The notes under the pieces are model-generated. The model saw only the letters and a list, made by a program, of their open reading frames with translations, did no database searches and was not told the DNA's origin. From NCBI RefSeq assembly GCF_035046505.1, contig NC_089821.1, forward strand, positions 2,824,001-2,888,000: a stretch of 64,000 nt of DNA, read 5' to 3'. The translations under genes and the position numbers were made by a program. The DNA is from Tiliqua scincoides. Lineage: Eukaryota > Chordata > Lepidosauria > Squamata > Scincidae. Shown here one piece after another: positions 42,931-53,317 of the stretch (positions within the stretch are counted from its first letter, which is position 1; the number at the start of each line of letters is the position of its first letter).

Positions 42931-43972
42931 GCGCAATCCTAAGCTGCACTTGGGCCAGCGCAATTCTCTTGCGCCGGCCCAGTAGGGTCACAAATGTACC
43001 ATAAAGCATGTTTGTACCTCCTTATGAGCAAGCCGCACCGGCACACAGAGGTGCGCCAGCACGCAGAGGCTGAATCCAACCTCCGTGGCAGCTTGCAGGG
43101 CGAGCCTTGCATCGGCCCAGCTGGGCTGACACAAAGCTCTGGGGGGCTATGTCAGAATGCCAGATGCAAGGGAAGGCACCAGGATGCAGGTCTCTTGTTG
43201 TCTTGTGTGCTCCCTGGGGCATTTGGTGGGCCGCTGTGAGATACAGGAAGCTGGACTAGATGGGCCTATGGCCTGATCCAGTGGGGCTGTTCTTATGTTC
43301 TTAACTACAATTCCCAGGAAGACTTGCAGGTCTCTTGTTATCTGGTGTGCTCCCTGGGGCATTTGGTGGGCCGCTGTGAGATACAGGAAGCTGGACTAGA
43401 TGGGCCTATGGCCTGATCCAGTGGGACTGTTCTTATGTTCTTAACTACAATTCCCAGGAAGCCTTGCAGGTCTCTTGTTATCTGGTGTGCTCCCTGGGGC
43501 ATTTGGTGGGCCGCTGTGAGATACAGGAAGCTGGAGTAGATGGGCCTATGGTCTGATCCAGCAGGGCTGTTTTTATGTTCTTATGGTGGGCGGGGAGGAG
43601 GCAGGGAGGAGACAGGAGGGAGGTGTTCCTGGGTGAGACAGGGTGGGTGGTGGGCGGCCCCAGGGGCAGGCTGACGGGGAGTGGGAGGCGGGGCTGGGAT
43701 CCGGCAGTTATGCCAGATCCGAACCCCCGTTCCCGGGGAGGTCGGAGTGGCTTCAAGCCGTTTCGCTGTCCTCAGACTTTTGCCACCTCCAGAGGTGGTG
43801 AAGGTCCAAGGAGACCCCTAGGGGCCAGGGCATCATGCTCAGGGATAAGGGGAAAAGTTTCCCCTTGCCTCTGGCTGAGCCGATTCTGGCCCCTATCCTG
43901 CACTGGATGCAGCGCAAGCCTCTTGGCTTGCCTGTTCTAGTGCAGGATAGGATTATGCCCTTAGCCACTTTT
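42931..43972. mobile_element. CAATCC-type MITE, GC-rich long class, carrying a CR1 tail trimer
   Basis: Left end CAGCGCAATCCTAAGCTGCA, right end GCAGGATAGGATTATGCCC. Without the insert at 43146-43587 it is about 600 bp. GC-rich interior (GCACCGGCACACAGAGG, GGCGGGGCTGGGATCCGG) matches 21197-22077 in inverse order. Flanking triplets GTG and TTA do not match. Confidence 0.7.
43146..43587 (+). repeat. CR1 3' tail, tandem trimer
   Basis: Three head-to-tail copies of the CR1 3' UTR end, period about 141 bp. Each contains CTCCCTGGGGCATTTGGTGG, AGGAAGCTGGACTAGATGGG and TTCTTATGTTCTTA. The joints read ACTACAATTCCCAGGAAG then CTTGCAGGTCTCTTGTTATC. No CR1 coding sequence is attached. The same joint occurs at three other loci. 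Confidence 0.9.
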
Positions 43973-43979
43973 CTCTCAA

Positions 43980-44535
43980 CAGGTATCGTCTACTCCACAT
44001 GAGTTGTAAAACCAATGAGTTAGGAGCACATGGATTTTAGTCACAATGACTTCCACAATCTGGGACATACATTTCAGAGATTGCTTCCCTCAAGAACTAT
44101 GACCTGCGGCTCACACAATTGGCCAACCCCCATGAAGACAGAAGTCATCTAAAAATAGCATGTGAACCATGGCCTTCGAGATAGCCCTTGAATAACCTCC
44201 ATTCTCTGGCTAGGAGGTAGTTTGTTTTTGATGTGGGTTAGACTATATCATCCACAGCATACTTTAAATATTTGCTTGACCACATGCCCAGGAATTCTGC
44301 AGCACATCTAATCTCTCAAATATGTGAACATTTGGTAGTAAACTTCATTAAAGAAGAAAGAAAGCCCAGATAGCCTGTGAAATAGGTGCTTGCAACAAAG
44401 AAGTGTTTCATTTTTTGTTTTTTTTCCAGACTGCTGTTGGAAGGAAACTTCCTTCGAAATAATATCCCTCTGTTTTTTAGTTTGCCAACATGTCTTTTTT
44501 GGGGGTGATCAGAAACCTAATCAGCCAGGGTTACA
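43980..44535. other. Unique, no gene recognised
   Basis: No family, RNA gene or repeat identified. Confidence 0.35.
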
Positions 44536-44547
44536 GACTGTGTGGAG

Positions 44548-44784
44548 TAGCCATTTTCAACCACTGTGCTGTGGCACACTGGTGTGCTGCAAATGGTCCG
44601 CAGATGTGCCGCAGGAGTTTGGGGGGTGGTGGTCATTTATTAGTAGGGCCATTGGGGGATGTGAGCCCCTCCACCAACACCATGGTGTGCCTTGTCAATT
44701 GTCACAATACTGGTGGTGTTTTAGCCTTGACCATTTTAGTGCCTTGTCAGTCTGCCCTGAGTTGAAAAAGGTTGACAATCACTG
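44548..44784 (+). mobile_element. hAT-E MITE
   Basis: Ends TAGCCATTTTCAACCAC and GTTGACAATCACTG. Octamers GTGTGGAG (44540-44547) and GTGTAGAG (44785-44792) differ once. Interior CATTTATTAGTAGGGCCATT is shared with the copies at 1679 and, inverted, 48160. Confidence 0.85.
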
Positions 44785-44827
44785 GTGTAGAGAGAGAACC
44801 CTTATGTGCCCGCAAATGTATGTACAT

Positions 44828-45061
44828 CAGGGATGTGCGGTGTGGGGGAGGCAGGTGAGGCAGAACCACCGCATTGTAGTTCATGGAAAAGCACTGCAGT
44901 CACCCCACCTACTTACACCTGAGGAGGCTCTCCTTACACCCCAGAAAGTGGGTGTATGGAGAACCACCTCAGGAGTAAATAGGCAGGGCAGCTGCGGTGC
45001 TTTTCCACAAACAACAGGGCAGTTCTGTCTCACCTCACTGCCCCCTCACTGCACGTCCCTG
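44828..45061. mobile_element. hAT-type MITE, CAGGGATGTGC ends (hAT-G), perfect octamer
   Basis: Ends CAGGGATGTGCGGTG and CACTGCACGTCCCTG. ATGTACAT flanks both sides (44820-44827 and 45062-45069), itself a palindrome. Inner parts GAAAAGCACTGCAGTCACC and TGCGGTGCTTTTCC pair. Related copy at 59340. Confidence 0.9.
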
Positions 45062-45361
45062 ATGTACATACAGCTCCTTTTGCACTAATGTAGGTGCACG
45101 GCTGGTGAAGGTGTGACCAGTAGGTGCAGTCCTGCATCCCCCACATTAATGACTGCACAGTGATCTGTGGGAGGTGGTCATCTGTGGCAGGTGGTCATCG
45201 TGTGTTTCCCTACAAATGTACGAGTTTGAGAATTTATGCGTGTGGTATGGCTTAGCTTCTGAATCAGAGGCACTGGGGTTCAATTTTTGTCTGGAAGGCC
45301 ATGTTTGTGCTTTCTCATGTTCAAGCCATTTTCTCTATTCAGGGGTATATGTGAAGAATAG

Positions 45362-45655
45362 TTCATAGAATCATAGAGTTGGAGGGAACCTACAAGGTAA
45401 TCTAGTCTAACCCCCGGGCTGTAGCATGAAATCCTCCTAGAGGTGCCTGTTGAGCCTTTGCTTGAAGATCTCCAGTGGGGGAGAATCCATTCTCCCCCCC
45501 CCCCCGCCCAGCAATCTGTTCCACTGCTGAATCTCCCTGACTGTCAGGAATTTCTTCCTGATCCCTTTTACTGTTACAGCTTCTCCAAGGAAAGACTGCA
45601 GCACTCTGCACATGTTTGAAGGCATCCTTTTTTTTCAGTGCTCCAGGGTGTGGCA
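45362..45655 (-). mobile_element. CR1 LINE 3' end, classic subfamily
   Basis: The plus strand opens with TCATAGAATCATAGAGTTGG, the complement of the ATTCTATGA octamer tail known from bird and turtle CR1. Then complements of ORF2 C-terminal codons follow (NRLLGGGG and QWNRLL around 45500). It is a different subfamily from the TTCTTATG-ended CR1 copies. Confidence 0.85.
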
Positions 45656-46318
45656 CAAGATGAGTGTTTTAAAACTGCATCCTCCCTGCCTGGAACAGTC
45701 ACCAGCTGCCAAGGTCTCCATTTCTCCTGACAAAAAGTACCTGAAAAGCTTTCACAAACAACTGTGGGTGGTTTAGTTCCATTGGGCAAACGTTCCCCAG
45801 AGAGGAGAGATTTGCAGTCTCACTTCTTCTCCCAAAGCCTCTGAAGAGAAATAATCATTGCATGATATGACCACACCTCTTGTTCCCCCTCATTAGTCAG
45901 ATCACTGGCTTCCTGAACACAACACTTCTTCACAGCTCCCTGACTTTTTGCACGTCTCAGAAACACCCTGCCTCTCGCTCTCAGGGTGGAGACAGGGCAA
46001 GATGCAGTTCAACGAGCTTTTATTATCTCTCCAGAGAAAAAGTTTGACATCTAGATTTGCCGACGTGATTCCGAGAAGCCGAGGACTGCAATCCTTGTCT
46101 AGACACACGTACTCTTGTCCTCAGTGGGGCTTACTTCTCAGGATTCTGCTGTTGGTCACACCACGGCCAGTAAATTCATGGTTTGTGTGGCCATAATGAT
46201 TTCTTATTAGAGAAAAGGAACCTGGAAGCATATAGTCTTATGAATCGGATCTCCTCGGAGCCAGCTAGATTTACAAACAAATCTGTGGGTGTGTAAGTAT
46301 GAAGACATTTTGTTCAAC
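45656..46318. other. No gene recognised
   Basis: Unique sequence without identifiable features. Confidence 0.3.
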
Positions 46319-46321
46319 TTA

Positions 46322-46439
46322 GGCTGCAATCCTAACCACCCTTTCCTGAGAGTAAGCCCCATTGAACAAAATTCTTGTTCTACTTTGTTCTTCTAGAACA
46401 AAATTCTACTTCTGAGTAGACCTGGTTAGGATTGTGCCC
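46322..46439. mobile_element. Short CAATCC-type MITE with internal duplication
   Basis: GGCTGCAATCCTAACCACC at the left, CTGGTTAGGATTGTGCCC at the right. GAACAAAATTCT is repeated inside, making this copy longer than the 90-bp form. Left flank TTA; right flank does not match. Confidence 0.7.
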
Positions 46440-46484
46440 ATCGTCACTCAACTGCACCCACAATTTCATGAACTACGCAAACCA

Positions 46485-46592
46485 CTTTGGACAAACTCCA
46501 GAAGTTAGTGGTAGACAGGGAGACCTGGCATGTTGTGGTCCATGGGGTCACAAACAGTCGGACACGACTTAACAACTGAACAACAGCAACAC
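46485..46592 (+). mobile_element. RTE-BovB LINE 3' end
   Basis: Encodes LDKLQKLVVDRETWHVVVHG then VTNSRTRLNN and a stop, matching the last residues of BovB ORF2 (the bovine form reads VMDREAWRAAVHGVAKS). The DNA shows CAGTCGGACACGACTTAACA and then an ACAAC-like 3' end. It directly follows a MITE. BovB is abundant in squamates and patchy elsewhere, which supports the host assignment. Confidence 0.9.
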
Positions 46593-46780
46593 ACAAACCA
46601 TAAATCCAGGTCATTGTTATAGGTCTGACTCTAAGCATGATCTACAGACAGCCTTTGTGAATGAAATGATTGCGCTTACATATACTTGTAGGAATCCCTC
46701 TGAAAGTCATCCTGCATATCAAAATTTGACCTTTGAATTGGTTGATACCATAAAGGGGCCTGAGAAGATAGGATATCTAG

Positions 46781-47232
46781 CAGCCCAATCCTCTTTAACT
46801 CCCCTTGTGACAATGCAGCTGCCCCAGCGTGGCGTACGCTGAATCCCGCAGGGGAGTGTTGACCTCTGGAAGCCTCCTAAGGGTAAAGGAACATTGCTCA
46901 CACCAGCATGCTGGGTCTATAGACCCATGGCATGCTGGGCCAGCTATAGAACTGTTGCATGTCCATATGGATCTGGGTTGAGGGATTGAAGCCAGGAAGG
47001 GGGCTCGGATACTGGCATGTGCCACTGTTACTGCCCCCTTTCCAGCCCTGGTCTGCCCACTTCCCTTCCTGCCCTGTTCTGCGCCCTTCTTGCCTCCCCG
47101 TTTTTGCACCAGCACTGGCAGGTATCCTTGATCTGCTGGTGCATGGAGCTGGCTGCTCATTTCTTGCAGGCAGGCCACACAGACTGGCTTGCATCTTTTG
47201 GGCAGCATGTGGTTTGAATAAGATTGGCTCAT
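46781..47232. mobile_element. CAATCC-type MITE, long class, right end degraded
   Basis: Begins CAGCCCAATCCTCTTTAAC after TAG; near 47221-47232 AGATTGGCTCAT followed by TAG may be the decayed right end. Interior CAGCACTGGCAGG-like and GCATGCTGGG motifs fit the long class. Confidence 0.55.
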
Positions 47233-47235
47233 TAG

Positions 47236-48125
47236 TGGAAGTAGGTGGGGGACAAGTAGTACTTTTCACTTGGATGCGGGTGCCTGTTCCTCTTAATTGT
47301 TGACTGTGGCGTCTTTGTATGGCACCAGGTTATGGCAGAAGAAGTGATAGCTGTGATAAAAGTGACAGCTAATTACTGTAATGTACAGTGGAAAAATGTG
47401 GACCTTCCCTCCTTGAACTGTTGGATATCAAGCCCACATCTAGTTCAAAACTAGCTAGGGCTGACTTCTTATGGATTTCAGGCTCAAGTCATTTAGGTAG
47501 CCGGCACAGACTTTTCCTGACCGCTTCCACTTCTTTTCAACTTTGACAAATAATTCAGATCCCTCAATTTCAAACATCTCAACAACTCCAGCCTTGAAAA
47601 TGGCTCTGCCCTGAACTTACTTTTTGAGATTCCTATCTCCTCTCTGTGTTTGTTTGCTTCCTTTGTTCCTTATTGCTCTTCATCATAGAGAAGTCTTGAA
47701 GTTAATTTAGGGTTCTGTGATGAACAAGCAAACAAAAGCAAAGAACACTTGGTTCTCTTTCTTTTCTTTCGAGGCATTCATTAAATGCCAACCTATTTTT
47801 AAGGTTGGCATTTGCCCCCTGGCACGTAAGGGATAAGGAGGTTGTTCACCAACTCTGAAACAAATGAACCATAGAAGGAAATCTGCAAGTTTCAGCCAAT
47901 GATGATCTCAGTGCAAAAGAAGATCTCTGAAGGCAAGCACGCAATTTCACAATGGTGAAATACACAACACATGAATAACCTTTTTCAGAAGGAAGTGCAA
48001 AAAAGCCGCCATCCCAACACCTTCCTGAAACTAGTTTTATAATGAAGTTGAGTTTCAGGCTTGGGTTGTAGACTTTAGATCTAGACACAAACAAGATACA
48101 GCCCAATGGCTATGTGTGACTGTCC
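47236..48125. other. No gene recognised
   Basis: Unique AT-rich sequence without identifiable features. Confidence 0.35.
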
Positions 48126-48159
48126 ATTATGTCTCAATGCCAGATGCAAGAGAATAGAG

Positions 48160-48387
48160 CAGTGATTTTCAACCTTTTTCAACTTGTGGCACACTGACAA
48201 GGCATCAAAATTGTCAAGGCACTCCATCAGGTTTTTGACAATTGACAAGGCACACCATGCTGCCAGTGGGGGGCTCACATCCCCGTTGGCCCTACTAATA
48301 AATCATCATCCCCCATATTCCTGTGACACACTTGTGGACCACTTATGGAACACTAGTGTGCCATGGCACTGTGGTTGAAAACGGCTG
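48160..48387 (-). mobile_element. hAT-E MITE nested in CR1
   Basis: Ends CAGTGATTTTCAACC and GGTTGAAAACGGCTG. Octamers GAATAGAG (48152-48159) and GAATAGAC (48388-48395) differ once. Inverted relative to 1679 and 44548. Confidence 0.88.
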
Positions 48388-48470
48388 GAATAGACAGGTA
48401 TTTTGTTGTCTTGTGCATTCCCTGAAGCATCTAGTGTGACTCACTAGATGTATCTCACTGTGAGATACAG

Positions 48471-49870
48471 CAATGTTTCCCAAATGTTTTAGAACTGGGA
48501 TCTACTTTTAAAAACAGCAATCTGTCACAATCCACTAGACCAAAAAAAATCTAGAAATAATATTTTATTAATTAAGAATAATTAATTCATCATTCATTAA
48601 TAATAATTAGTACTCCTGAAGCTGCTAGAGACCTTGCACATAATATGAGTGTGCAGACATTTGCTAGACTCTTCCTACAAATGGGAGTTCAAGAACAGTT
48701 TCCCCAAACCTTTACAGTCATTCCAGGGTACGCAGAAGGCTGAACTGAGAGCAAAATGTGCAGTAACAAAACGACTAATATTATAATGCCATTGTACAAA
48801 TCGATGGTAAGGCCACAACTGGATTATTGCGTCCAGTTCTGGTCGCCACATCTCAAAAAGGACATAGTGGAAATGGAAAAGGTCAAAAGAGAGTGACTAA
48901 GATGATTACTGGGTTGAGGCCTCTCCCTTATGAGGAAAGGCTACGGCGTTTGGGCCTCTTCAGCCTAGAAAAGAGTCGCCTGAGGGGGGACATGATTGAG
49001 ACATACAAAATTATGCAGGGGATGGACAGAGTGGATAGGGAGATGCTCTTTACACTTTCACATAACACCAGAACCAGGGGACATCCACCAAAATTGATTG
49101 TTGGGAGAGTTAGGACAGACAAAAGAAAATATTTCTTTACTCAGCGTGTGGTCAGTCTATGGAACTCCTTGCTGCAGGATGTGGTGATGGCGTCTGGCCT
49201 GGACACCTTTAAAAGGGGATTGGACAAGTTTCTGGAGGAAAAATCCATGACGGGTTACAAGCCATGATGCGTATGTGCAACCTCCTGATTTTAGAAATGG
49301 GTTATGTCAGATGCAAGGGAGGGCACCAGGATGAGGTCTCTTGTTATCTGGTGTGCTCCCTGGGGCATTTGGTGGGCTGCTGTGAGATACAGGAAGCTGG
49401 ATTAGATGGGCCTGTGGCCTGATCCAGTGGGGCTGTTCTTATGTTCTTAACTACAATTCCCAGGAGGCCTTGCAGGTCTCTTGTTATCTGGTGTGCTCCC
49501 TGGGGCATTTGGTGGGCCGCTGTGAGATACAGGAAGCTGGACTAGATGGGCCTATGGCCTGATCCAGTGGGGCTGTTCTTATGTTCTTAGTTAGGAACTT
49601 TCAGACCAAACAAAAGGCTGAAGCTGGGTTCGCACTTGATCTCTACGGCAATGCCAATTACTACAGAAAATGTGACATTTTAATTTGGGGGTATGAAGAA
49701 GACCTCATACCACAGATTAGCATTCTAGCTAACAATTTTCTTCTGCAAACCAGGCCATTGTAAAATTGTTGCAATTTTTTTTTTTTAATGTTACAAAAAC
49801 TTTTCACAATCCACCAAAAATTAACTCACAACACACTGTCGGGTCCCAACCCACCGTTTGGGAAGCACTG
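48471..49870. mobile_element. hAT-F element nested in CR1, itself split by a CR1
   Basis: Left end CAATGTTTCCCAAATG, right end CCGTTTGGGAAGCACTG. Octamers AGATACAG (48463-48470) and GGATACAG (49871-49878) differ once and restore the interrupted CR1 tail. Interior is AT-rich without a transposase frame. Confidence 0.82.
48765..49590 (+). mobile_element. CR1-clade LINE with duplicated tail, nested in hAT-F
   Basis: Starts in the block for NKTTNIIMPLYKS, continues with [15 protein letters not shown] (a one-base loss relative to KVQKRA), then an open frame 48827-49267 through [53 protein letters not shown] to TGYKP and the stop. The 3' UTR end is present twice, the units joined by ACTACAATTCCCAGGAGGCC. 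Youngest layer of the nest. Confidence 0.9.
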
Positions 49871-49944
49871 GGATACAGGAAGCTGGACTAGATGGACCTT
49901 TGGCCTGATCCACCAGGGCTTTTCTTATGTTCTCATCATGGATT

Positions 49945-50365
49945 CAGTGACCTTCCTGTTTCTGCAATCATAGGAAGACAGGGAACACATGTGGTTAGCA
50001 CTTTTCTGGTGGTCTCTCATATGTCATTAGTGGGCTCCATTTGGTTTGGTGTGCATGCTGCTGATTTGCTGGTTTTTTACACCACTTTGAATTGTAGAAA
50101 AGCAATTTATAAACATTTTACATAAATGAATTGAATTAATAAACAGCAGGTAAGAATAACTTGCTGGTCTTCATGGTTTTCCCTTTAGTTTGCTGAATTT
50201 GGAAAGAAGGTGAGAGCTGAAGATTTGTATCACAACTATATGGAGTAGCATTTTGTTGCATCTGTTGCTGTTTTTCTTCTTGTTTTATCTTGCTTCGTTG
50301 TATTTTATGTATATTGTACATTTTAAAGATCTTTGGGGGGAGGATTGTGACTGGAAAGCAGGACC
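49945..50365. other. Unique with a SINE-type tail relic
   Basis: At 50083-50140 CACTTTGAATTGTAGAAAAG then CAATTTATAAAC resembles an L2/SINE tail. No gene recognised. Confidence 0.35.
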
Positions 50366-51580
50366 CTCTATGGATCCTACTATATTCAATACTTACCAGC
50401 CAGTTACTTTTGGGAGGCAAAGTGGTTGAGCAAGTAGTGGCAACTCAGCTGCAAGAATTACTGGATGAAACCGTTTCTTAACCCATTTCGACCTGGTTTT
50501 CAGCTAGGGCTTCAAACAGGCAGCTTTGGTCACTAATTGATTTACACTTGAAATGGGAATGGGGGAATGCCTCCCTGTTGGTTCTTCTGGACTTCTCAGT
50601 CTCTCTCCATACCATTAACCATAGTTTCCTTCTGGACCACCTGGCTGGGATGGAACTCAAGGGCACTATTTTAGGATGCAGCCAGTCATTCTGGGGGTGG
50701 GGGAGTTACAGAAGGTGCTTTTGGGTAACTCCCGATAAAACCAATTTTTAGCACTCATTTTGATTGCTTTCCATTCTACCATAGAGATAGAAATATAATA
50801 AATTTATTTGCTTCTCCAAGATTCTACAGACCTTGGCTGTGAACCTGTGGCCCCGCCAAAAATGTTTCAAGTTGTGCCCCACAGCTCCTAAGGCCAGCCC
50901 TGCCATAGTCTTTGGGTTTTGGTGTCCTACAATGTTCAATATTGTCCCCCATATTGTTTAACATCTACATGAAACTGCTGGAGGGGGGTCATCAGGGATT
51001 TGGGTTGTCACCCAGCTCTTTGTCTCCATGCCCTCTAGTACTGGGAAGCTCTGGAAGTCCCGAACCACAGTCTGGAGCCTGTAATGGGCTGGGTGAGGAC
51101 AAACGTTGAAATTAAGTCCAGATTAGACAGAAGAGCTATTAGATCAGAGGCCTGTGACCCCAGTAATGGGTTGTCAACCTGTTTTGAATTGGATTACACA
51201 CCCCTTGTGGGTCAGATTCACAGTCTGGGAATGCTTCTCAACCCAGCTTCACTCTTGGATGCTCAGGTAGTAGCTGTGGCCCAGACTGTCTTTGCCCAGC
51301 TGAGACTGGCATGCCAACTCTGTCCTTTCTTGGATCAGCCTGACCTGGCAATGGTTATCCATGTTCCAATTGCATGAAGGTTGGATTATTGTAAAGCACT
51401 TTATTTGGGCCTGTTCTTAAAGACCATCTGGAAGTGTCTGCTAGTGCATAATCCACAGCTATGTAGATTTTGACTGGTGGCTGAGGTTTCACTGCATCAC
51501 TAAGCTACCAGTTTCACTGGCTGCCAGTTCTCTTTCCACATATAATTCAACTGTGCTAATTTTCAACTGTGCACTTTTAA

Positions 51581-52113
51581 GAGCACAATCCTTGTCTTTT
51601 GCTGGTCCAAATCCCTTGCGCTGGCCCAGGGTAAGTGTGTAAATGTGCTGTAAAGCACATTTGTGACTACTCTGGAGGAAGCTGGGCCAGTGCAAGGATG
51701 TGTGCTGGTGTCTCTGTGCCGGATCCAGGCCCTGGGTTGGTAAATAAGCACCAGCTGAGGCAAGCCAGCACATGGGGTTGGAGGGGGTGGTGGGAGAGTG
51801 GAGTGAGGGCCTTTTTGGGTGGGGGAGAGCAGAGGGCGGACTGGGCCTGGGAAGGAGATGGGACCAGCCTCGGCAACTTAGGCCTAACGCCTCTCTCAGT
51901 CAGCCCAGCATTACACTGGGCTGCTTGGATTTGCACCGGTGATTTTGCTAGCGCAGATCCAAGTAGCCCCATGGTGCTGGCTGGGGCACATTTCAGGGTA
52001 AGGGGATAAACGTCCCCTTACTCTGAGTTGTGTCACAGCCACAGCCTAACCTGTGCTAGATATGGCACAGGCCAATTGACCTGCCCATCCCAGTGGAGTT
52101 TAGGATTGGGCTG
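51581..52113. mobile_element. CAATCC-type MITE, long class (533 bp), TAA duplication, inside L2
   Basis: Left end GAGCACAATCCTTGTC, right end TTTAGGATTGGGCTG. TAA lies at 51578-51580 and 52114-52116. L2 sequence continues on either side. Interior GCTAGCGCAGATCCAAGTAG is the shared family motif. Confidence 0.85.
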
Positions 52114-52149
52114 TAAAGCCCCAAATGGCTTTGGACCAAGGCACTAGGT

Positions 52150-52211
52150 GGTTCCAGAACCACCATTCAGAGCGCGATACCGTAGTCTTTCAAGACTGAA
52201 GGTTGCCAACT
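52150..52211 (+). mobile_element. LINE-A 3' terminus, 62 bp
   Basis: TTCCAGAACCACCATTCAGA, GCGCGATACCGTAGTC and AAGACTGAAGGTTGCCAAC are the last bases of LINE-A. Only the tail was copied, an extreme 5' truncation, or it may be the tail of a SINE that lost its head. Confidence 0.85.
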
Positions 52212-52591
52212 TCCAAGGGACTAGAAGGCTACCTCATCCCTTCTAAAACAGCCCATCCCCAGAAGTTAACTGGAAGGGCCGTGTTGTGGGTTCTTCCACC
52301 AGTGGAAGCCCAGTGGCCAGTGAACTGAGAAAGGGCCTTCTCTGTGGCAGCACCCGTGCATGGAACTCCCTGCCACTAGAGATCAGGTTGGCTTCCTCTC
52401 TGTCTCTTTTTCCAGTGGTGTCTGGAAAACCCATCTGTTTTCTTTAGCTTTGAGGGGTGAGTAGTTTTTGTTTGTGTTCTCGGCTCCTGATGACTTGATG
52501 TTTTGTAATGATTAGTAGTATTTGAGTGTTTTTATTATTAGTGTGTGTCTCATGGAAGAAAGTTGGGATATACAAATAAAATGTGAGATCT

Positions 52592-53135
52592 ACTTTATTT
52601 CAGGGAGAAAAGTCCATCCAAAGTTGTCACTCAAACATTAAACGCTGTGGCTCACTGAGTGTTTTTGAATCACAGCACCCAAAGGGGCATGGATGGAGCC
52701 AAATTATGCAAACATTAAATAGTGAGGAAGTTATAATTATGAGCAGTTCTACTAATGCCCTTTGAAACCTGCCCCTTACAGACAGCATGTTATTAAAAGC
52801 AGAACAAAAGTGTTGAATGTTTTTCAGGACGAAAGCAGAAGCGATCAAAGGGATGGCATCTTGTGACCCAGAGGGAGTTTCACGTACTGATAAGCGCCCT
52901 GAGTCAGGAGGTGAATACGTGCATAAACGTATCAAGAGCTGAAGGAAATCCTATCCCGCTTCACACTTGTGGTAGGACCTGCTGAGTCACCACACTTGCT
53001 ACGTGCCTGCCCTGCTGCGACACAAACAAGATGTGGCAGTTTCGTGAGGCCTGGAGTCGACGTCTGGCTGTCAAAAATGGTCCTGGCTTTGACCTGCAAG
53101 TTATAACAAGGAACGCCGGAGTGTAAATTAGTTTA
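52592..53135. other. Unique, no gene recognised
   Basis: No repeat seen from here to the left arm of the inverted repeat. This is one of the few long stretches without mobile elements. Confidence 0.4.
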
Positions 53136-53139
53136 CTTT

Positions 53140-53317
53140 ATCGCCTCATAGCTGTTGGAGGCTATTCATAAAACAAATTATGACCGCTTAGAATCAAGTG
53201 CTATGATCAGGCAGAAACACTGCAGGCATTAAGGCAGATTGATGTGCTTAGCTCATAAACTGGCAAGAAAACCTGGCACGTATAAATATATATGAAAGTC
53301 GTATATACATGGAAGGT
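53140..53317 (+). repeat. Inverted repeat, left arm (178 bp)
   Basis: Pairs with 53944-54121 in opposite orientation with 3 mismatches in 178 bases and no gaps, about 98% identity. Neither arm resembles a known mobile element. Spacer is 626 bp. Confidence 0.97.

Larger units (their letters stand above)
48130..49938 (+). mobile_element. Old CR1 3' tail, split by two hAT elements
   Basis: Pieces: 48130-48151 (ATGCCAGATGCAAG), 48396-48462 (TTGTTGTCTTGTGCATTCCC), and 49879-49938 (GAAGCTGGACTAGATGG to TTCTTATGTTCT). The gaps are exactly filled by a hAT-E MITE and by a hAT-F element, both with target duplications. This CR1 is the oldest layer of the nest. Confidence 0.85.
50370..52590 (+). mobile_element. 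Old L2 LINE, reverse transcriptase region to 3' end, interrupted twice
   Basis: Recognisable L2 ORF2 blocks in order: VVEQVVATQLQELLDE, NASLLVLLDFSVSLHTINHS (motif A, with substitutions from the AFDTVDH form), GVLQCSILSPILFNIYMK (motif B), LGMLLNPASLLDAQVVAVAQ, QLRLACQLCPFLDQPDLAMV, HGTPCH-like C-terminal block and the end GGATATACAAATAAA. Several stops and frame changes break it. It is interrupted by a MITE (51581-52113) and by a LINE-A tail (52150-52211), so it predates both. Confidence 0.88.
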
